A stretch of DNA of 43,373 bases from Chryseobacterium sp. KLBC 52 (GCF_003347605.1 NZ_QDFZ01000026.1:1-43373); one strand, 5' to 3'. Positions 21,956 to 31,251 are shown, counted from the stretch's first letter. Translations and numbers: made by a program. Notes: generated from the letters alone by a model not told the origin.

Positions 21956-24220
21956 ATGTTAAAGAAAACCGTCATTATAAGTTTACTCACCTTTATTTCT
22001 GCTTCTTATATGGCTCAGACAAGTAGTACTATCCCCGCTTATTTAGATGAATCAAAACCTGTAGAACAACGTATTCAGGATGCATTATCAAGAATGACAC
22101 TGGAAGAAAAAGTGGCCATGCTTCATGCACAGTCCAAATTCAGTTCTCCGGGTGTTCCGAGGTTAGGAATTCCTGAATTCTGGACGACAGATGGCCCTCA
22201 CGGGGTTCGTCCTGAGGTAATGTGGGACGAATGGGATCAGGCCGGATGGACCAACGACTCTATTATCGCCTACCCTGCCCTGACTGCTTTATCCGCAACC
22301 TGGAACAAAAAAATGTCATGGAACTATGGGAAAGCGTTGGGTGAAGAAGCCCGCTACAGAAAAAAAGATATTCTTCTGGGGCCTGGAGTTAATATTTACA
22401 GAACTCCACTGAACGGAAGAAATTTTGAATACATGGGCGAAGATCCTTATCTGACTTCAAAGATGGTAGTTCCTTATATTAAAGGAGTACAATCTAACGG
22501 AGTAGCCACTTCTGTAAAACATTTTGCCCTGAATAACCAGGAAATGTTCCGTCATACCAGCAATGTCAATGTAGATGACAGAGCGTTGTATGAGATTTAT
22601 CTGCCTCCTTTCAAAGCAGCTGTGACAGAAGGTGATTCATGGACGATCATGGGTGCTTATGATATGTACAAAGGCCAGTATGCCAGCCAGAATCAATATC
22701 TTTTAAATGATATTTTAAAGAAAGAATGGAATTATAAAGGCGTAGTGGTATCCGACTGGGGAGCTGTCAACAATACTGAACAGGCTATCCATAACGGACT
22801 TGATCTTGAATTCGGATCATGGACCAACGGACTTTCCGCAGGTACTAAAAATGCCTATGACAATTACTATCTGGCAAAGCCTTATCTTGATTTGATTAAA
22901 GCAGGAAAAGTAGGCACCAAAGAACTGGATGACAAAGTAACAAGATTACTTCGTCTTGCTTATAAAACCACGATGAACCGCAACAAGCCTTTCGGAAATA
23001 TTGCTTCTGAAGAGCATAAAGCGGTTGCTAAAGAAATCGGAGAAGAAGGAATTGTTCTATTAAAAAATCAGGGAAATGTTCTTCCTATTGATGTTAATAA
23101 GGCTAAAAAAATAGCGGTTATCGGAGAAAATGCCATCAAAATAATGACTGTTGGCGGTGGTTCTTCTTCATTAAAAGTAAAATATGAAACACTTCCCCTG
23201 GACGGAATCAAAACCAGATTTGGAAAACAAGCTGATGTACAGTATGCAAGAGGTTATGTAGGCGATATCGGAGGTGAATACAATGGCGTAAAATCCGGAC
23301 AGGATTTAAAAGATACCCGTTCTGAAGCAGAACTACTGAACGAAGCTGTAGAATTAGCTAAAAAATCAGATTATGTCATTTTTGTAGGCGGACTGAATAA
23401 AGCAGACTTCCAGGACAGCGAAGGAAATGATAGGAAAAGCTACGGACTCCCATACAATCAGGATCACGTGATTTCTGCTCTTGCTAAAGCGAATAAAAAC
23501 CTTGCCGTTGTTTTAGTTTCCGGAAATGCTGTAGCAATGCCTTGGATCAAAGAAGTTCCAACGGTTGTACAAGCCTGGTATCTGGGTTCTGAAGCCGGAA
23601 ATTCTATTGCTGCTATTTTAGCCGGAGACGCCAACCCATCAGGAAAGCTTCCGTTTACTTTCCCTGTAAAACTTGAAGACAATTCCGCCCATCAGCTGGG
23701 AGAATATCCAGGACAAAAGGATGAGTTGGCTGCAGGAAAAGGAAAAGATCAGAAAAATCCTATCAATATTACTTACAATGAAGGCATTTTTGTAGGGTAT
23801 CGTTGGCATGACACGAAGAATATAAAACCTCTTTTCAGTTTTGGACATGGATTGAGTTATACCACTTTTGAATTCGGAAAAGCAAAAGCAGACCAGACTA
23901 CTATTTCACAGGATGGTAAAATTACATTTACAGTAACCGTTAAAAATACAGGTAAAAAGGCAGGTGCTGAAGTGGCCCAGCTTTATATCAGTGATTTAAA
24001 ATCATCAGTTCCACGCCCAGCAAAAGAGCTGAAAGGTTTTGAAAAAGTATATCTGAATCCGGGAGAACAAAAAGAAGTGACTTTCACGATTGATAAAACA
24101 GCTCTAAGTTATTTTGATACTCAAAAACACGATTGGGTAGCTGAACCGGGAGACTTTGAAGCACTGATCGGGAATTCTTCCGATGCTATTAAAACTAAAG
24201 TGAAGTTTAACCTTAAATAA
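21956..24220 (+). CDS. bglX: Periplasmic beta-glucosidase, glycoside hydrolase family 3
   Basis: The 754-residue exported enzyme releases glucose or related sugars from beta-glycosides. After a signal peptide (MLKKTVIISLLTFISASYMAQ) come the GH3 N-terminal barrel with KHF (188-190) and the nucleophile Asp267 in VVVSDWGA, the C-terminal domain (EEGIVLLKNQGNVLPI, AVIGENA) and a fibronectin III-like domain (about 660-750). The length matches BglX. It is transcribed alone from its own promoter and ends at a strong hairpin shared with the convergent retron operon. Confidence 0.92.
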   Translation: MLKKTVIISLLTFISASYMAQTSSTIPAYLDESKPVEQRIQDALSRMTLEEKVAMLHAQSKFSSPGVPRLGIPEFWTTDGPHGVRPEVMWDEWDQAGWTNDSIIAYPALTALSATWNKKMSWNYGKALGEEARYRKKDILLGPGVNIYRTPLNGRNFEYMGEDPYLTSKMVVPYIKGVQSNGVATSVKHFALNNQEMFRHTSNVNVDDRALYEIYLPPFKAAVTEGDSWTIMGAYDMYKGQYASQNQYLLNDILKKEWNYKGVVVSDWGAVNNTEQAIHNGLDLEFGSWTNGLSAGTKNAYDNYYLAKPYLDLIKAGKVGTKELDDKVTRLLRLAYKTTMNRNKPFGNIASEEHKAVAKEIGEEGIVLLKNQGNVLPIDVNKAKKIAVIGENAIKIMTVGGGSSSLKVKYETLPLDGIKTRFGKQADVQYARGYVGDIGGEYNGVKSGQDLKDTRSEAELLNEAVELAKKSDYVIFVGGLNKADFQDSEGNDRKSYGLPYNQDHVISALAKANKNLAVVLVSGNAVAMPWIKEVPTVVQAWYLGSEAGNSIAAILAGDANPSGKLPFTFPVKLEDNSAHQLGEYPGQKDELAAGKGKDQKNPINITYNEGIFVGYRWHDTKNIKPLFSFGHGLSYTTFEFGKAKADQTTISQDGKITFTVTVKNTGKKAGAEVAQLYISDLKSSVPRPAKELKGFEKVYLNPGEQKEVTFTIDKTALSYFDTQKHDWVAEPGDFEALIGNSSDAIKTKVKFNLK

Positions 24221-24223
24221 CTT

Positions 24224-24275
24224 TTAATAATTACAACAAATACCTGTCTATCCAGGTATTTGTTGTAATTATTAA
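24224..24275. terminator. Very long perfect hairpin, bidirectional terminator
   Basis: A 23-bp perfect inverted repeat (24224-24246 with 24253-24275) with loop TCTATC lies between convergent genes. The stop codon of the receiver-domain gene (24272-24274) is inside its arm. AT-rich flanks on both strands allow termination in either direction. Confidence 0.8.
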
Positions 24276-25948
24276 TTCTTTAAATTAGTGCAGATCAATT
24301 CAGATAAATCCACAATTTTTATAAGTTCATCTTTTGAAAAGTTCGTTATTTTCTTATGAATAAAATCATTTCTTCTCCTATTTAAATGAAACAAGGACTG
24401 GATAAAAGAATCATTCATACTTAATAATTCAAAATATTCTATATATAGAAAAGCTGTACAGGATGTCCAAGAATATTCTATTATTGAGTTTTTAAAAATT
24501 TGCCCTTTCTTATCTTCCGAATAACAAATAAATGCTAACTCATCATATCCTACCAAAGAAGTATTCTTTTTAAAAAAATAATTTTTAAAACTTTCTAAAA
24601 AATTAAAAAAGCACAGAAAGGTAATATTAATAGTATTCTTTATTTCTAAATTAATCTTAGACAGATTAAAAATATTTATTTTATTTTTTGCTTGAAGGTC
24701 AAGTATAAATTCATCATAATCATACTGTTCAAAATCATTCTCATTTGCCTTTTTTAATAATTCGTCAATATGATAACAAATTTCAATCATTTTTTTTATA
24801 AATACTTTTTCTTGTAAAAATTCAATAGAATTCTTGAAGTTTAAAATTACCTTATCATAATTATTATCAGTGGATGATTTAAATAAAAAACTGTCAGCAC
24901 CTTTATTTTGTAATCCTATTAAGTTTTTTATTTTATTCGTTGAACTAAAAATAGCGACTTGAATTCCAGGATTTTTATTCTTAATAAATTTCAAGAATTT
25001 CAAACCCGAAAATTCTTCAATATTTAAATTTTCAATAAAATCTTTATCATGTAATCTTAAGTCTAAAATAACTATATCTGGATCAAATATTTCTAATTTC
25101 TTTTTAAAATTATTTTCGATTGAAGTATAATCTAAAGTTTTATACTCCAATTCTAAAGTTTGAAAATTAGAACTATTACCTCCTCTTAGAATTTCAGTTA
25201 ATATTACTTTCCAACCTTTATTCCAGTCATCGTCTATGTATAAAATTTTACTATCTAATTTTGAAATTCTATATGTTTGCACACCTTCACTGCTATAAGT
25301 TCCCACAAGTTTATTCTTTTTCATTAAGTATTTATAATATAGCATGACTTCTATATTATCTGCTATCTTAATAATTCCAGTGTCGTTAGATAAGTTTAAC
25401 ATTTTTGCCCAATTTAAAATACTCCATTCATTATCTATAGAGTGATTTGACAAATAATTTGCAGGAGGTAATACCTTTATCTTTTCAATAAATGATTCAA
25501 TACTGTTAAGTGGCTTAATTTGGTTTGATTCAAATCGTTTAATCATTCTTTCGAAATCTTTTTTAGTATCATTCATTAAATATACTCCTCCTGTAAAAAG
25601 AATTTCTGGCATCTCAGCCGTAAGTCCTATAAATTGAATTGATTCTTCACCAATAAAAATGATTGGAAGTAAAGATTTATCTTTCAAAACCTTTGTTAAC
25701 CTGATATGATAAGCTATTCTTAAGCCATAATATTCTAAATAATTATCACTAAGACCTAGCTTTATAAAAATTATATCTGCATTTAGTATTTTCTTTACTA
25801 CCTCTTCTCTAAATAATGTGTGATGGATATATCTATCAACATCGTCTATTTCATTATTACTTTCAAACAAAAGAATTTGTTCCGAAACATTAAAATAATT
25901 TTCATCACTTAGTGCTGTATTCTGACTATGAATTAGAAGTTTATTCAT
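24272..25948 (-). CDS. Retron-operon protein with an intact phospho-receiver domain
   Basis: This 558-residue protein is the third gene of the retron operon. Residues about 232-365 form a canonical receiver: acidic pair in ILYIDDD (239-241), phospho-acceptor Asp296 in DIVILDLRL, Ser335/336 in AIFSSTN and Lys357 in FLFKSS. The N-terminal 130 residues (KLLIHSQNT, ADIIFIKLGLSDNYLEYYG, LLPIIFIGEES) look like a second, degenerate alpha/beta module of similar layout. The C-terminal 190 residues are Lys/Asn-rich and helical, with no family recognised. No output DNA-binding domain is visible. ATG at 25948 is 4 nt after the previous stop and is preferred over a TTG at 25966. It may be the effector or a switch; no cognate kinase gene is nearby. 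Confidence 0.78.
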   Translation of the reverse strand: MNKLLIHSQNTALSDENYFNVSEQILLFESNNEIDDVDRYIHHTLFREEVVKKILNADIIFIKLGLSDNYLEYYGLRIAYHIRLTKVLKDKSLLPIIFIGEESIQFIGLTAEMPEILFTGGVYLMNDTKKDFERMIKRFESNQIKPLNSIESFIEKIKVLPPANYLSNHSIDNEWSILNWAKMLNLSNDTGIIKIADNIEVMLYYKYLMKKNKLVGTYSSEGVQTYRISKLDSKILYIDDDWNKGWKVILTEILRGGNSSNFQTLELEYKTLDYTSIENNFKKKLEIFDPDIVILDLRLHDKDFIENLNIEEFSGLKFLKFIKNKNPGIQVAIFSSTNKIKNLIGLQNKGADSFLFKSSTDNNYDKVILNFKNSIEFLQEKVFIKKMIEICYHIDELLKKANENDFEQYDYDEFILDLQAKNKINIFNLSKINLEIKNTINITFLCFFNFLESFKNYFFKKNTSLVGYDELAFICYSEDKKGQIFKNSIIEYSWTSCTAFLYIEYFELLSMNDSFIQSLFHLNRRRNDFIHKKITNFSKDELIKIVDLSELICTNLKN

Positions 25949-25952
25949 CTGA

Positions 25953-26582
25953 TTATATAGATTCAAATATTAACAAATCAATCTTGTTTTTCAATTCTTT
26001 CATTTCTGATTCATTTATAAATTTGCCGTTATTATTTAGCCAAGTTATATCAATTTGCTTAAAAGTATATTTATTAATTTTAAGTTCGCTAACTAAAACG
26101 GTGTTATTTTCTTCTTGAATTTTAACTAAGTTATTTCTTAAATTAAGTAATAAGTTTATCAACCATCTATCACCATATTGTAAGATTAATAGATTAATTT
26201 CAAAGTCAACAATATAATTATCTAGAAATGTTTTTAAATTATTAGAATAGAAATCTTTAGAATTTATATTTAAAAAGGGATAAAAATTATCATTATAATA
26301 AGAGGTACTAATTCCTCCTGAAAAAAAAACCAAACTCTTTTTATTCCTTTTACAGAAGTCTTTCACTTCTGATTTTTGAACTATTGAAAGAGCAGAAGCA
26401 TGAAAAATAAGACATTTATATCCTTCTAATTTGGAAAAATTCTTTTTATTAATATCCTCTAATATATTAGTAAGTTTATCACCTGTAACAAAATCAACAA
26501 CTTTATATTCAGTAAGATCAAATTTAATATACAGCTCCTTTCTATTGACTCTATCTTCTATTAATAATATATCTTTATCCAT
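25953..26582 (-). CDS. Retron-operon pseudo-receiver-like protein
   Basis: The 209-residue protein overlaps the RT stop codon by one base (TAATG). Its first 120 residues follow a receiver pattern: ILLIEDRVNRKELY (strand 1 with Glu-Asp), YKCLIFHASAL (strand 3, where the phospho-Asp position is not acidic), KSLVFFSGGIS (strand 4) and FLNINSKDFY (strand 5 with Lys). The remaining 90 residues are helical. It is not a recognised family, and phosphorylation is unlikely. It probably pairs with the receiver-containing protein downstream, whose gene begins 4 nt later. Confidence 0.65.
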   Translation of the reverse strand: MDKDILLIEDRVNRKELYIKFDLTEYKVVDFVTGDKLTNILEDINKKNFSKLEGYKCLIFHASALSIVQKSEVKDFCKRNKKSLVFFSGGISTSYYNDNFYPFLNINSKDFYSNNLKTFLDNYIVDFEINLLILQYGDRWLINLLLNLRNNLVKIQEENNTVLVSELKINKYTFKQIDITWLNNNGKFINESEMKELKNKIDLLIFESI

Positions 26583-28654
26583 TATTTATAAAACTTAAAT
26601 ATATATTTAAAACCTTCTGAAAAATCTATTTTTTCATATGGCATGATACTTTCTGAAGCCAAAAAATTAATTCTATAATCACCTTCTAAAAAACCTGATT
26701 CTATACTCCAATCACATAAATTTCTTAAATAAACTGATATTGTACCAAAATCACCTTCTTTAAGTTTGAATTTTGAATCTTTAAAAGATTTTCCTTTAGC
26801 ATTTGATTCATAATGAATTATCTCTAAACAAAAATAATCTTCAAAATCATAACCATAATATCCAACCTTTGGGTACTGCGGCCTTTTTTGAATGTTATGA
26901 AATACAAGCTCTAAGGCCTTGTATAAATAGTCTACATCAGTATAAAAATTTTTATTACTTAAGTTTTCAAGTTTATCAATATTAAAACCATTCAAATGTG
27001 TTTTGTGCAATGATATAATTATATCTTCTAATATAGAATTTTCATCTCTAATTTCAATTTCATTCTTAAATAAATCTATGACATTTTTAAAATTATTAAT
27101 AATAAAGTTTCTACCATATCTTTTGATACCTTGTTGATACTTTTCTGGTAATATGTAGTTTTCAGGTCTATTGTATGGATTCGCATTTAAAAAGTCTCTT
27201 AACTCTATTGAACTCCAACCAAACCTAACATTAAACATTCCCCATCCCTTTTTAGAAAAGTCAGTTGAAAATAAAAAAGTCCAAATCTTAGCATGCAACC
27301 ATTTGCTCAATATACTCAATTCATAACTTATCAATTTATACTCCATTTCTGCTTTAATTAAAAAATCATCAATACTATCAAATACTTCATTATCTTTTCC
27401 TCCATCCCAAGTATGGGTCGAATATTTTAATGCAGTATTATTTGATGAAAATTTTTTTAGGATTGAAACTAATTCTTTAGGAGTATGAATTATCGGAATA
27501 GGTGGTTTAATTATTTTTATAATTTGACTTTCGTGATTGATAGGTCCGTTTAACAATTTATCAAATCTTGACTTTAAAGTTAAATATAATGAGTCTTTAT
27601 CTCCTTTTAGCATTTTTAAATAGTTAATCTTACCTCTTATAACATCTTCTAATGCAGGAATCGAAGTGAGATTAATCTTATCATCTTTATATTCAGATAT
27701 AAAAAATAAACTAGCTTTTCTATAACCGTAGTTTTCCCATAGATATATCCATTTTTTCAATCTTTTTGTAAAGCGCTTGTTGGCATTTACTTTTTCATTT
27801 ACAATTACTCCTGTAACTTCTTGCCTAAAATATCGTTTCTGTAATCGGGTTTTATTTGTATTAAAATAAAATCCTTCCTTTGTTATTATCCTCACCAATT
27901 CTTTCCTAAATTCACCATCTGACTGATACACATTATGATCTGAACTAAAAGTAATATCATCAACATATCTGGTATATTTTAAATTAAATCTTCTTGCTAC
28001 AGCATTAAGATAAAAATCCAACCTTTCACAGACTATATTGCTAATTATTGGAGAAGTTGGAGCACCTTGAGGAAGAACATTTTTAATTTGTTTAATCCAA
28101 CAACCATCAACAAATCTCTCTACTTCAATGGGATGACAACATAAAGAAGCTATTATATTTGCTAATTCTAATCTCTTTTCTTTTTTTGAAAAATAAAACG
28201 GTTGAATTTGAAGCCTTCCCCAAATTCTAGCCTGATCAATAGAATTAAAAAAATCTTTTAAATCAACATTAAAAACATAATTCCTATTTATGTGTACTTT
28301 AGCATTATCTACAATACTGCGACCAGGTACAAACCCAGTAGTAGATTTTGATGGTAAATTATAAATTATTTGAAAAATCAAATTTAGACACTTTTGTATA
28401 ACTTTCAAACCATTATTAGGAGAGAAAATAGTTCTATCACCTCCAGATTTTTTTTTAACCTTAAAAGTAATATAACGGTAATTATTATAGGAAGGAACTA
28501 TATGATAATTAAATTGTACCATAGATATATCATAAGCATCTTCTCCATAAATCTTTTTTTTACAAAAGTTTATTAGATATAATAAGTCAGCTTTATTTTT
28601 CATTTTAAAAAAAGTAGCTTGGATATATCTTTTATCGTTAGAATTTAATTCCAT
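26582..28654 (-). CDS. Retron-type reverse transcriptase with a long C-terminal extension
   Basis: This 690-residue protein has reverse transcriptase fingers and palm in residues about 55-300: SGGDRTIFSPN, FVPGRSIVDNAKVH, VDLKDFFNSID, LPQGAPTSPIISN (194-206) and the catalytic YVDD (230-233). Two retron hallmarks are present: NAxxH (Asn117 to His121) and VTG (280-282). YVDD replaces the more usual YADD. Residues about 370-690 form an extension not found in simple retron RTs, with segments such as WGMFNVRFGW and KEGDFGTISVYLRNLCDWSI; a very divergent GHKL ATPase is one possibility but is unproven. There is no maturase or endonuclease domain, so it is not a group II intron protein. Codon use is strikingly A/T-rich compared with neighbours, suggesting transfer. 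It should prime multicopy single-stranded DNA from the RNA encoded just upstream. Confidence 0.88.
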   Translation of the reverse strand: MELNSNDKRYIQATFFKMKNKADLLYLINFCKKKIYGEDAYDISMVQFNYHIVPSYNNYRYITFKVKKKSGGDRTIFSPNNGLKVIQKCLNLIFQIIYNLPSKSTTGFVPGRSIVDNAKVHINRNYVFNVDLKDFFNSIDQARIWGRLQIQPFYFSKKEKRLELANIIASLCCHPIEVERFVDGCWIKQIKNVLPQGAPTSPIISNIVCERLDFYLNAVARRFNLKYTRYVDDITFSSDHNVYQSDGEFRKELVRIITKEGFYFNTNKTRLQKRYFRQEVTGVIVNEKVNANKRFTKRLKKWIYLWENYGYRKASLFFISEYKDDKINLTSIPALEDVIRGKINYLKMLKGDKDSLYLTLKSRFDKLLNGPINHESQIIKIIKPPIPIIHTPKELVSILKKFSSNNTALKYSTHTWDGGKDNEVFDSIDDFLIKAEMEYKLISYELSILSKWLHAKIWTFLFSTDFSKKGWGMFNVRFGWSSIELRDFLNANPYNRPENYILPEKYQQGIKRYGRNFIINNFKNVIDLFKNEIEIRDENSILEDIIISLHKTHLNGFNIDKLENLSNKNFYTDVDYLYKALELVFHNIQKRPQYPKVGYYGYDFEDYFCLEIIHYESNAKGKSFKDSKFKLKEGDFGTISVYLRNLCDWSIESGFLEGDYRINFLASESIMPYEKIDFSEGFKYIFKFYK

Positions 28655-28672
28655 AAATTAAAATATTCAAAA

Positions 28673-28887
28673 ATGAGTCTGCTTTATTTTCTTTGTATAT
28701 TATAAAAATTAAAATAGAAATAAAAATAGAAATAAAAATAGTAAAAATATAGTAAAAGTAATCTGTAAAAAATAGCTTATACTACCATTCAGTTTTGAAT
28801 TTTTCAACTCAAAACTAACCAATTATATAATTATAAATTAGAAATAATTTATAACAACTGGCAAAATCAAAATTTGTGCAGACTCAT
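28673..28887 (-). ncRNA. Candidate retron msr-msd RNA
   Basis: Inverted repeats of 10 nt, ATGAGTCTGC and GCAGACTCAT on the minus strand (28878-28887 and 28673-28682), bound a 215-nt region that ends 18 nt before the RT start codon. This is the a1/a2 arrangement of retron non-coding RNAs. Two hairpins lie in the first half: stems 28831-28840/28845-28854 and 28791-28798/28809-28816. A promoter lies 17 nt before a1. Against this, the second half is U-rich with a 12-base tandem unit and no long msd hairpin is evident by eye, and the branching guanosine cannot be placed. Confidence 0.6.
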
Positions 28888-29064
28888 GTATGAATTAGTA
28901 CTTGCAAATATAATTCTTTTTTGCTTTTAGGTAACAAAAGAGATTGGTTTAGCTGGATAATAATTTAGGTTAAAAAAGATTATATATTTAAATTGGCATT
29001 GAAATATACAAAAAAGATACATCAAATTGGAAACCTGCCTTCATTTTATCTAACAAATCCTGAA
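28888..29064. promoter_or_regulatory. Retron promoter and spacer to the TonB-type gene
   Basis: On the minus strand TATATTTG (28905-28912) matches the -7 consensus and would start transcription near the first retron repeat. The rest, up to the stop codon of the barrel gene at 29065, is AT-rich; no gene and no clear terminator for the upstream barrel gene are seen. Confidence 0.6.
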
Positions 29065-31251
29065 TTATTTTCCGCCGCCGCCGTTTTTCTCTACGTCGGT
29101 TTTTGTATTTTCTTTTACCTTCTGGTTTCCGAAACGTTTTACGAAAGTAAGGGAAACACCATACCAGTCCCATTTTGAGTACTCTCTGAAAGTTCCGTCC
29201 GCACTGTAAGTGGTGTTATCGCCATAAGGTCTTTTAAAGATATTCATCAGCTGCATACTCAGCTCCATCTGGGTTTTCGGGAATATTTTAGTCACTGAAA
29301 TATTATGAAAAACATTGGTATTGTTGGCGTATGAGTTACCGTTATTCTGATTGGCCAATTCCATCCACGCGCTTATATTAATGTTTTTATTAAACAGATT
29401 AGTATAGGATATATTCGCTGAAGCTCCCCAGTAGCTGATATAGTCCTTCGCTCCCAATTTATTCTTCTCGTTGAAATCTTTATTATTAATGTAGTACCAT
29501 CCAAATCCGGCATTCACATTCAGTTTATTTTTCAGGAAGTTTTGATTGGTATTGGCAAAAAGGTAATATTTTTCAACCTTTCCATCAAAGTTTCCTGGCA
29601 ATGACACTGTTCTTCCGTTTTCCGTAACATACGTTGTCCAGTAATCCTGATTGGTGTGCATATACCTTGCAGAGATAAAGTATTTTTTCAGAATTCCTAA
29701 TTTCATATAAAGCCGGTCATTAGGATTGGGATTCAGGTAAAGGTTCCCACGGGAATACGTTCCGTTAATTTCCGGCATCAAGAAAGGATTAAACTCAGAA
29801 TACCAGGGTCTCCAGATGCTTCGGTTATACGTAAGACTTAAGTCAAATTTCTCTGAAAAGTTATATTTCAGCAATAAATTGGGAAGGAAAGTGCCATAAG
29901 AATCTTTTCTCTCCGTGCCTGCTACCTCTTGTCTTACTTTATAATCAATATATTCATAGCGAATTCCGATTCTGGTTTCCAGTTTTCCGAAAAATGTTTT
30001 GCTGTAATTGGCATATAAAGAGCTCAGATGATCTTCATAATGAAACCTGTCATTTTTGGATAGATTGGCAAATTCCGGGGTAGGATTATTCATACTGAAT
30101 CCATAAAGGCTGTTGGAAATGACATGATTGTTCAGTTCTGTTTTTCCACCCACTTCCATAGTACCGCCTGTTTTACCAAAAGGCTGTGTATAATCTACTT
30201 TCAGGTAATAATTACGCATCTGGTTGGAGCTGATAACCCCAAGCTGCTGAGTCCTCTCAACCCCCTGTTTATCAATTAATTTATCAATCAGATTATCATT
30301 GTTATCACCGGAGTAATTGGTTCCCAGATTAATATCTAAAATTCTGTTCTTTTCCTTATCATAGTATTTATAGAAAGCATTAGACCCCAGATTACGGCCA
30401 AATCCCCAGTTGTTTTGAGTTTGACGGAAAGATTCTCCCGGATCTCCATCTTTTGAAGTCATCCCATCAGATGTTGCAGAAAGCAGATTCCTGTCCTGTG
30501 AGTATTCCAGGACAAGTCCGAAATTATTTTTATCATTGATTTCAAATTCTGAAGTGGAAGAAAGTGAAGGACTTTCATTTCTCATTAAGTTTTCCAGGTT
30601 GAACCGGGTAAGCTTGTTCTTTTCATAACGGTTATCCCAGGTTTGGGTTTTCTGAACATAATTTCCGCTATTATAGCCTCCTATAAAGGTCTGGGTAAAT
30701 TTTTTCTTATGGTAATTCAGGTTAAAATTCGTGTATTGTGAGTTTTTGGTGCTCTGTCTGTTGTTGAGAGAGATGCTTCCTTTTAATCCTTCATCATCTC
30801 TTTTTTTAAGGACGATATTGATCACAGATCCTGAAGTTTCATAACGGGAAGAAGGGCTGGTAATCACTTCAATTTTCATCAGGTTATCAGCCGGAATTGT
30901 TTTAAGATATTCCTTTAATTCTTTCCCTGTAAAAACAGATTTCCTGTCATTGATGTATACGGTAACCAATTGTCCTTCGGCTTTTACCTCATCATTGTTA
31001 TCTATACTTACCAGAGGCGTCATTCTCAGAACATCCCATGTTGTATTTCCTGCCAGAATTGCACTGTTGGCTACATTAAATACAGTTCTGTCTACTTTAG
31101 ATTCTACCGTCGGCTTTCTGGCAACCAGAGTAACCGCTTCTATTTCTTTTGCATTTCCTTTCACAGTATCGCTGGCTGCGGGAGCCGGAGTCTGCTGAGC
31201 CATTGCTAGCGAGCCGGTTAATATTGCTATGGGAAATAAAATTGTTTTCAT
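29065..31251 (-). CDS. TonB-type outer membrane beta-barrel receptor (OMP_b-brl_3 family)
   Basis: The 728-residue outer membrane protein has a signal peptide (MKTILFPIAILTGSLAMAQ) and a plug-like domain (about 38-150: RKPTVESKVDRTVFNVANS, VTVYINDRKSVFTGKELKEYL and IEVITSPSSRYETSGSVINI). It then has a long barrel of alternating strands with many Asn/Tyr residues. No N-terminal carboxypeptidase-like domain is present. The C-terminus is odd: instead of ending on an aromatic barrel strand it has a tail rich in Lys and Gly (VEKNGGGGK). The substrate is unknown; there is no SusD-like partner, so it is not a typical polysaccharide locus. Confidence 0.85.
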   Translation of the reverse strand: MKTILFPIAILTGSLAMAQQTPAPAASDTVKGNAKEIEAVTLVARKPTVESKVDRTVFNVANSAILAGNTTWDVLRMTPLVSIDNNDEVKAEGQLVTVYINDRKSVFTGKELKEYLKTIPADNLMKIEVITSPSSRYETSGSVINIVLKKRDDEGLKGSISLNNRQSTKNSQYTNFNLNYHKKKFTQTFIGGYNSGNYVQKTQTWDNRYEKNKLTRFNLENLMRNESPSLSSTSEFEINDKNNFGLVLEYSQDRNLLSATSDGMTSKDGDPGESFRQTQNNWGFGRNLGSNAFYKYYDKEKNRILDINLGTNYSGDNNDNLIDKLIDKQGVERTQQLGVISSNQMRNYYLKVDYTQPFGKTGGTMEVGGKTELNNHVISNSLYGFSMNNPTPEFANLSKNDRFHYEDHLSSLYANYSKTFFGKLETRIGIRYEYIDYKVRQEVAGTERKDSYGTFLPNLLLKYNFSEKFDLSLTYNRSIWRPWYSEFNPFLMPEINGTYSRGNLYLNPNPNDRLYMKLGILKKYFISARYMHTNQDYWTTYVTENGRTVSLPGNFDGKVEKYYLFANTNQNFLKNKLNVNAGFGWYYINNKDFNEKNKLGAKDYISYWGASANISYTNLFNKNINISAWMELANQNNGNSYANNTNVFHNISVTKIFPKTQMELSMQLMNIFKRPYGDNTTYSADGTFREYSKWDWYGVSLTFVKRFGNQKVKENTKTDVEKNGGGGK

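Noticed and set aside
26582..28654. Group II intron or Abi-type reverse transcriptase
   Set aside because: No maturase (X thumb plus D/En) region and no intron RNA domain V is seen, and the NAxxH and VTG motifs point to retrons. AbiK/AbiP2-type RTs would lack these motifs.
28688..28760. 12-base tandem TAGAAATAAAAA units as an origin-type iteron set
   Set aside because: Only two good copies, no replication gene, and the stretch lies inside the candidate retron RNA.
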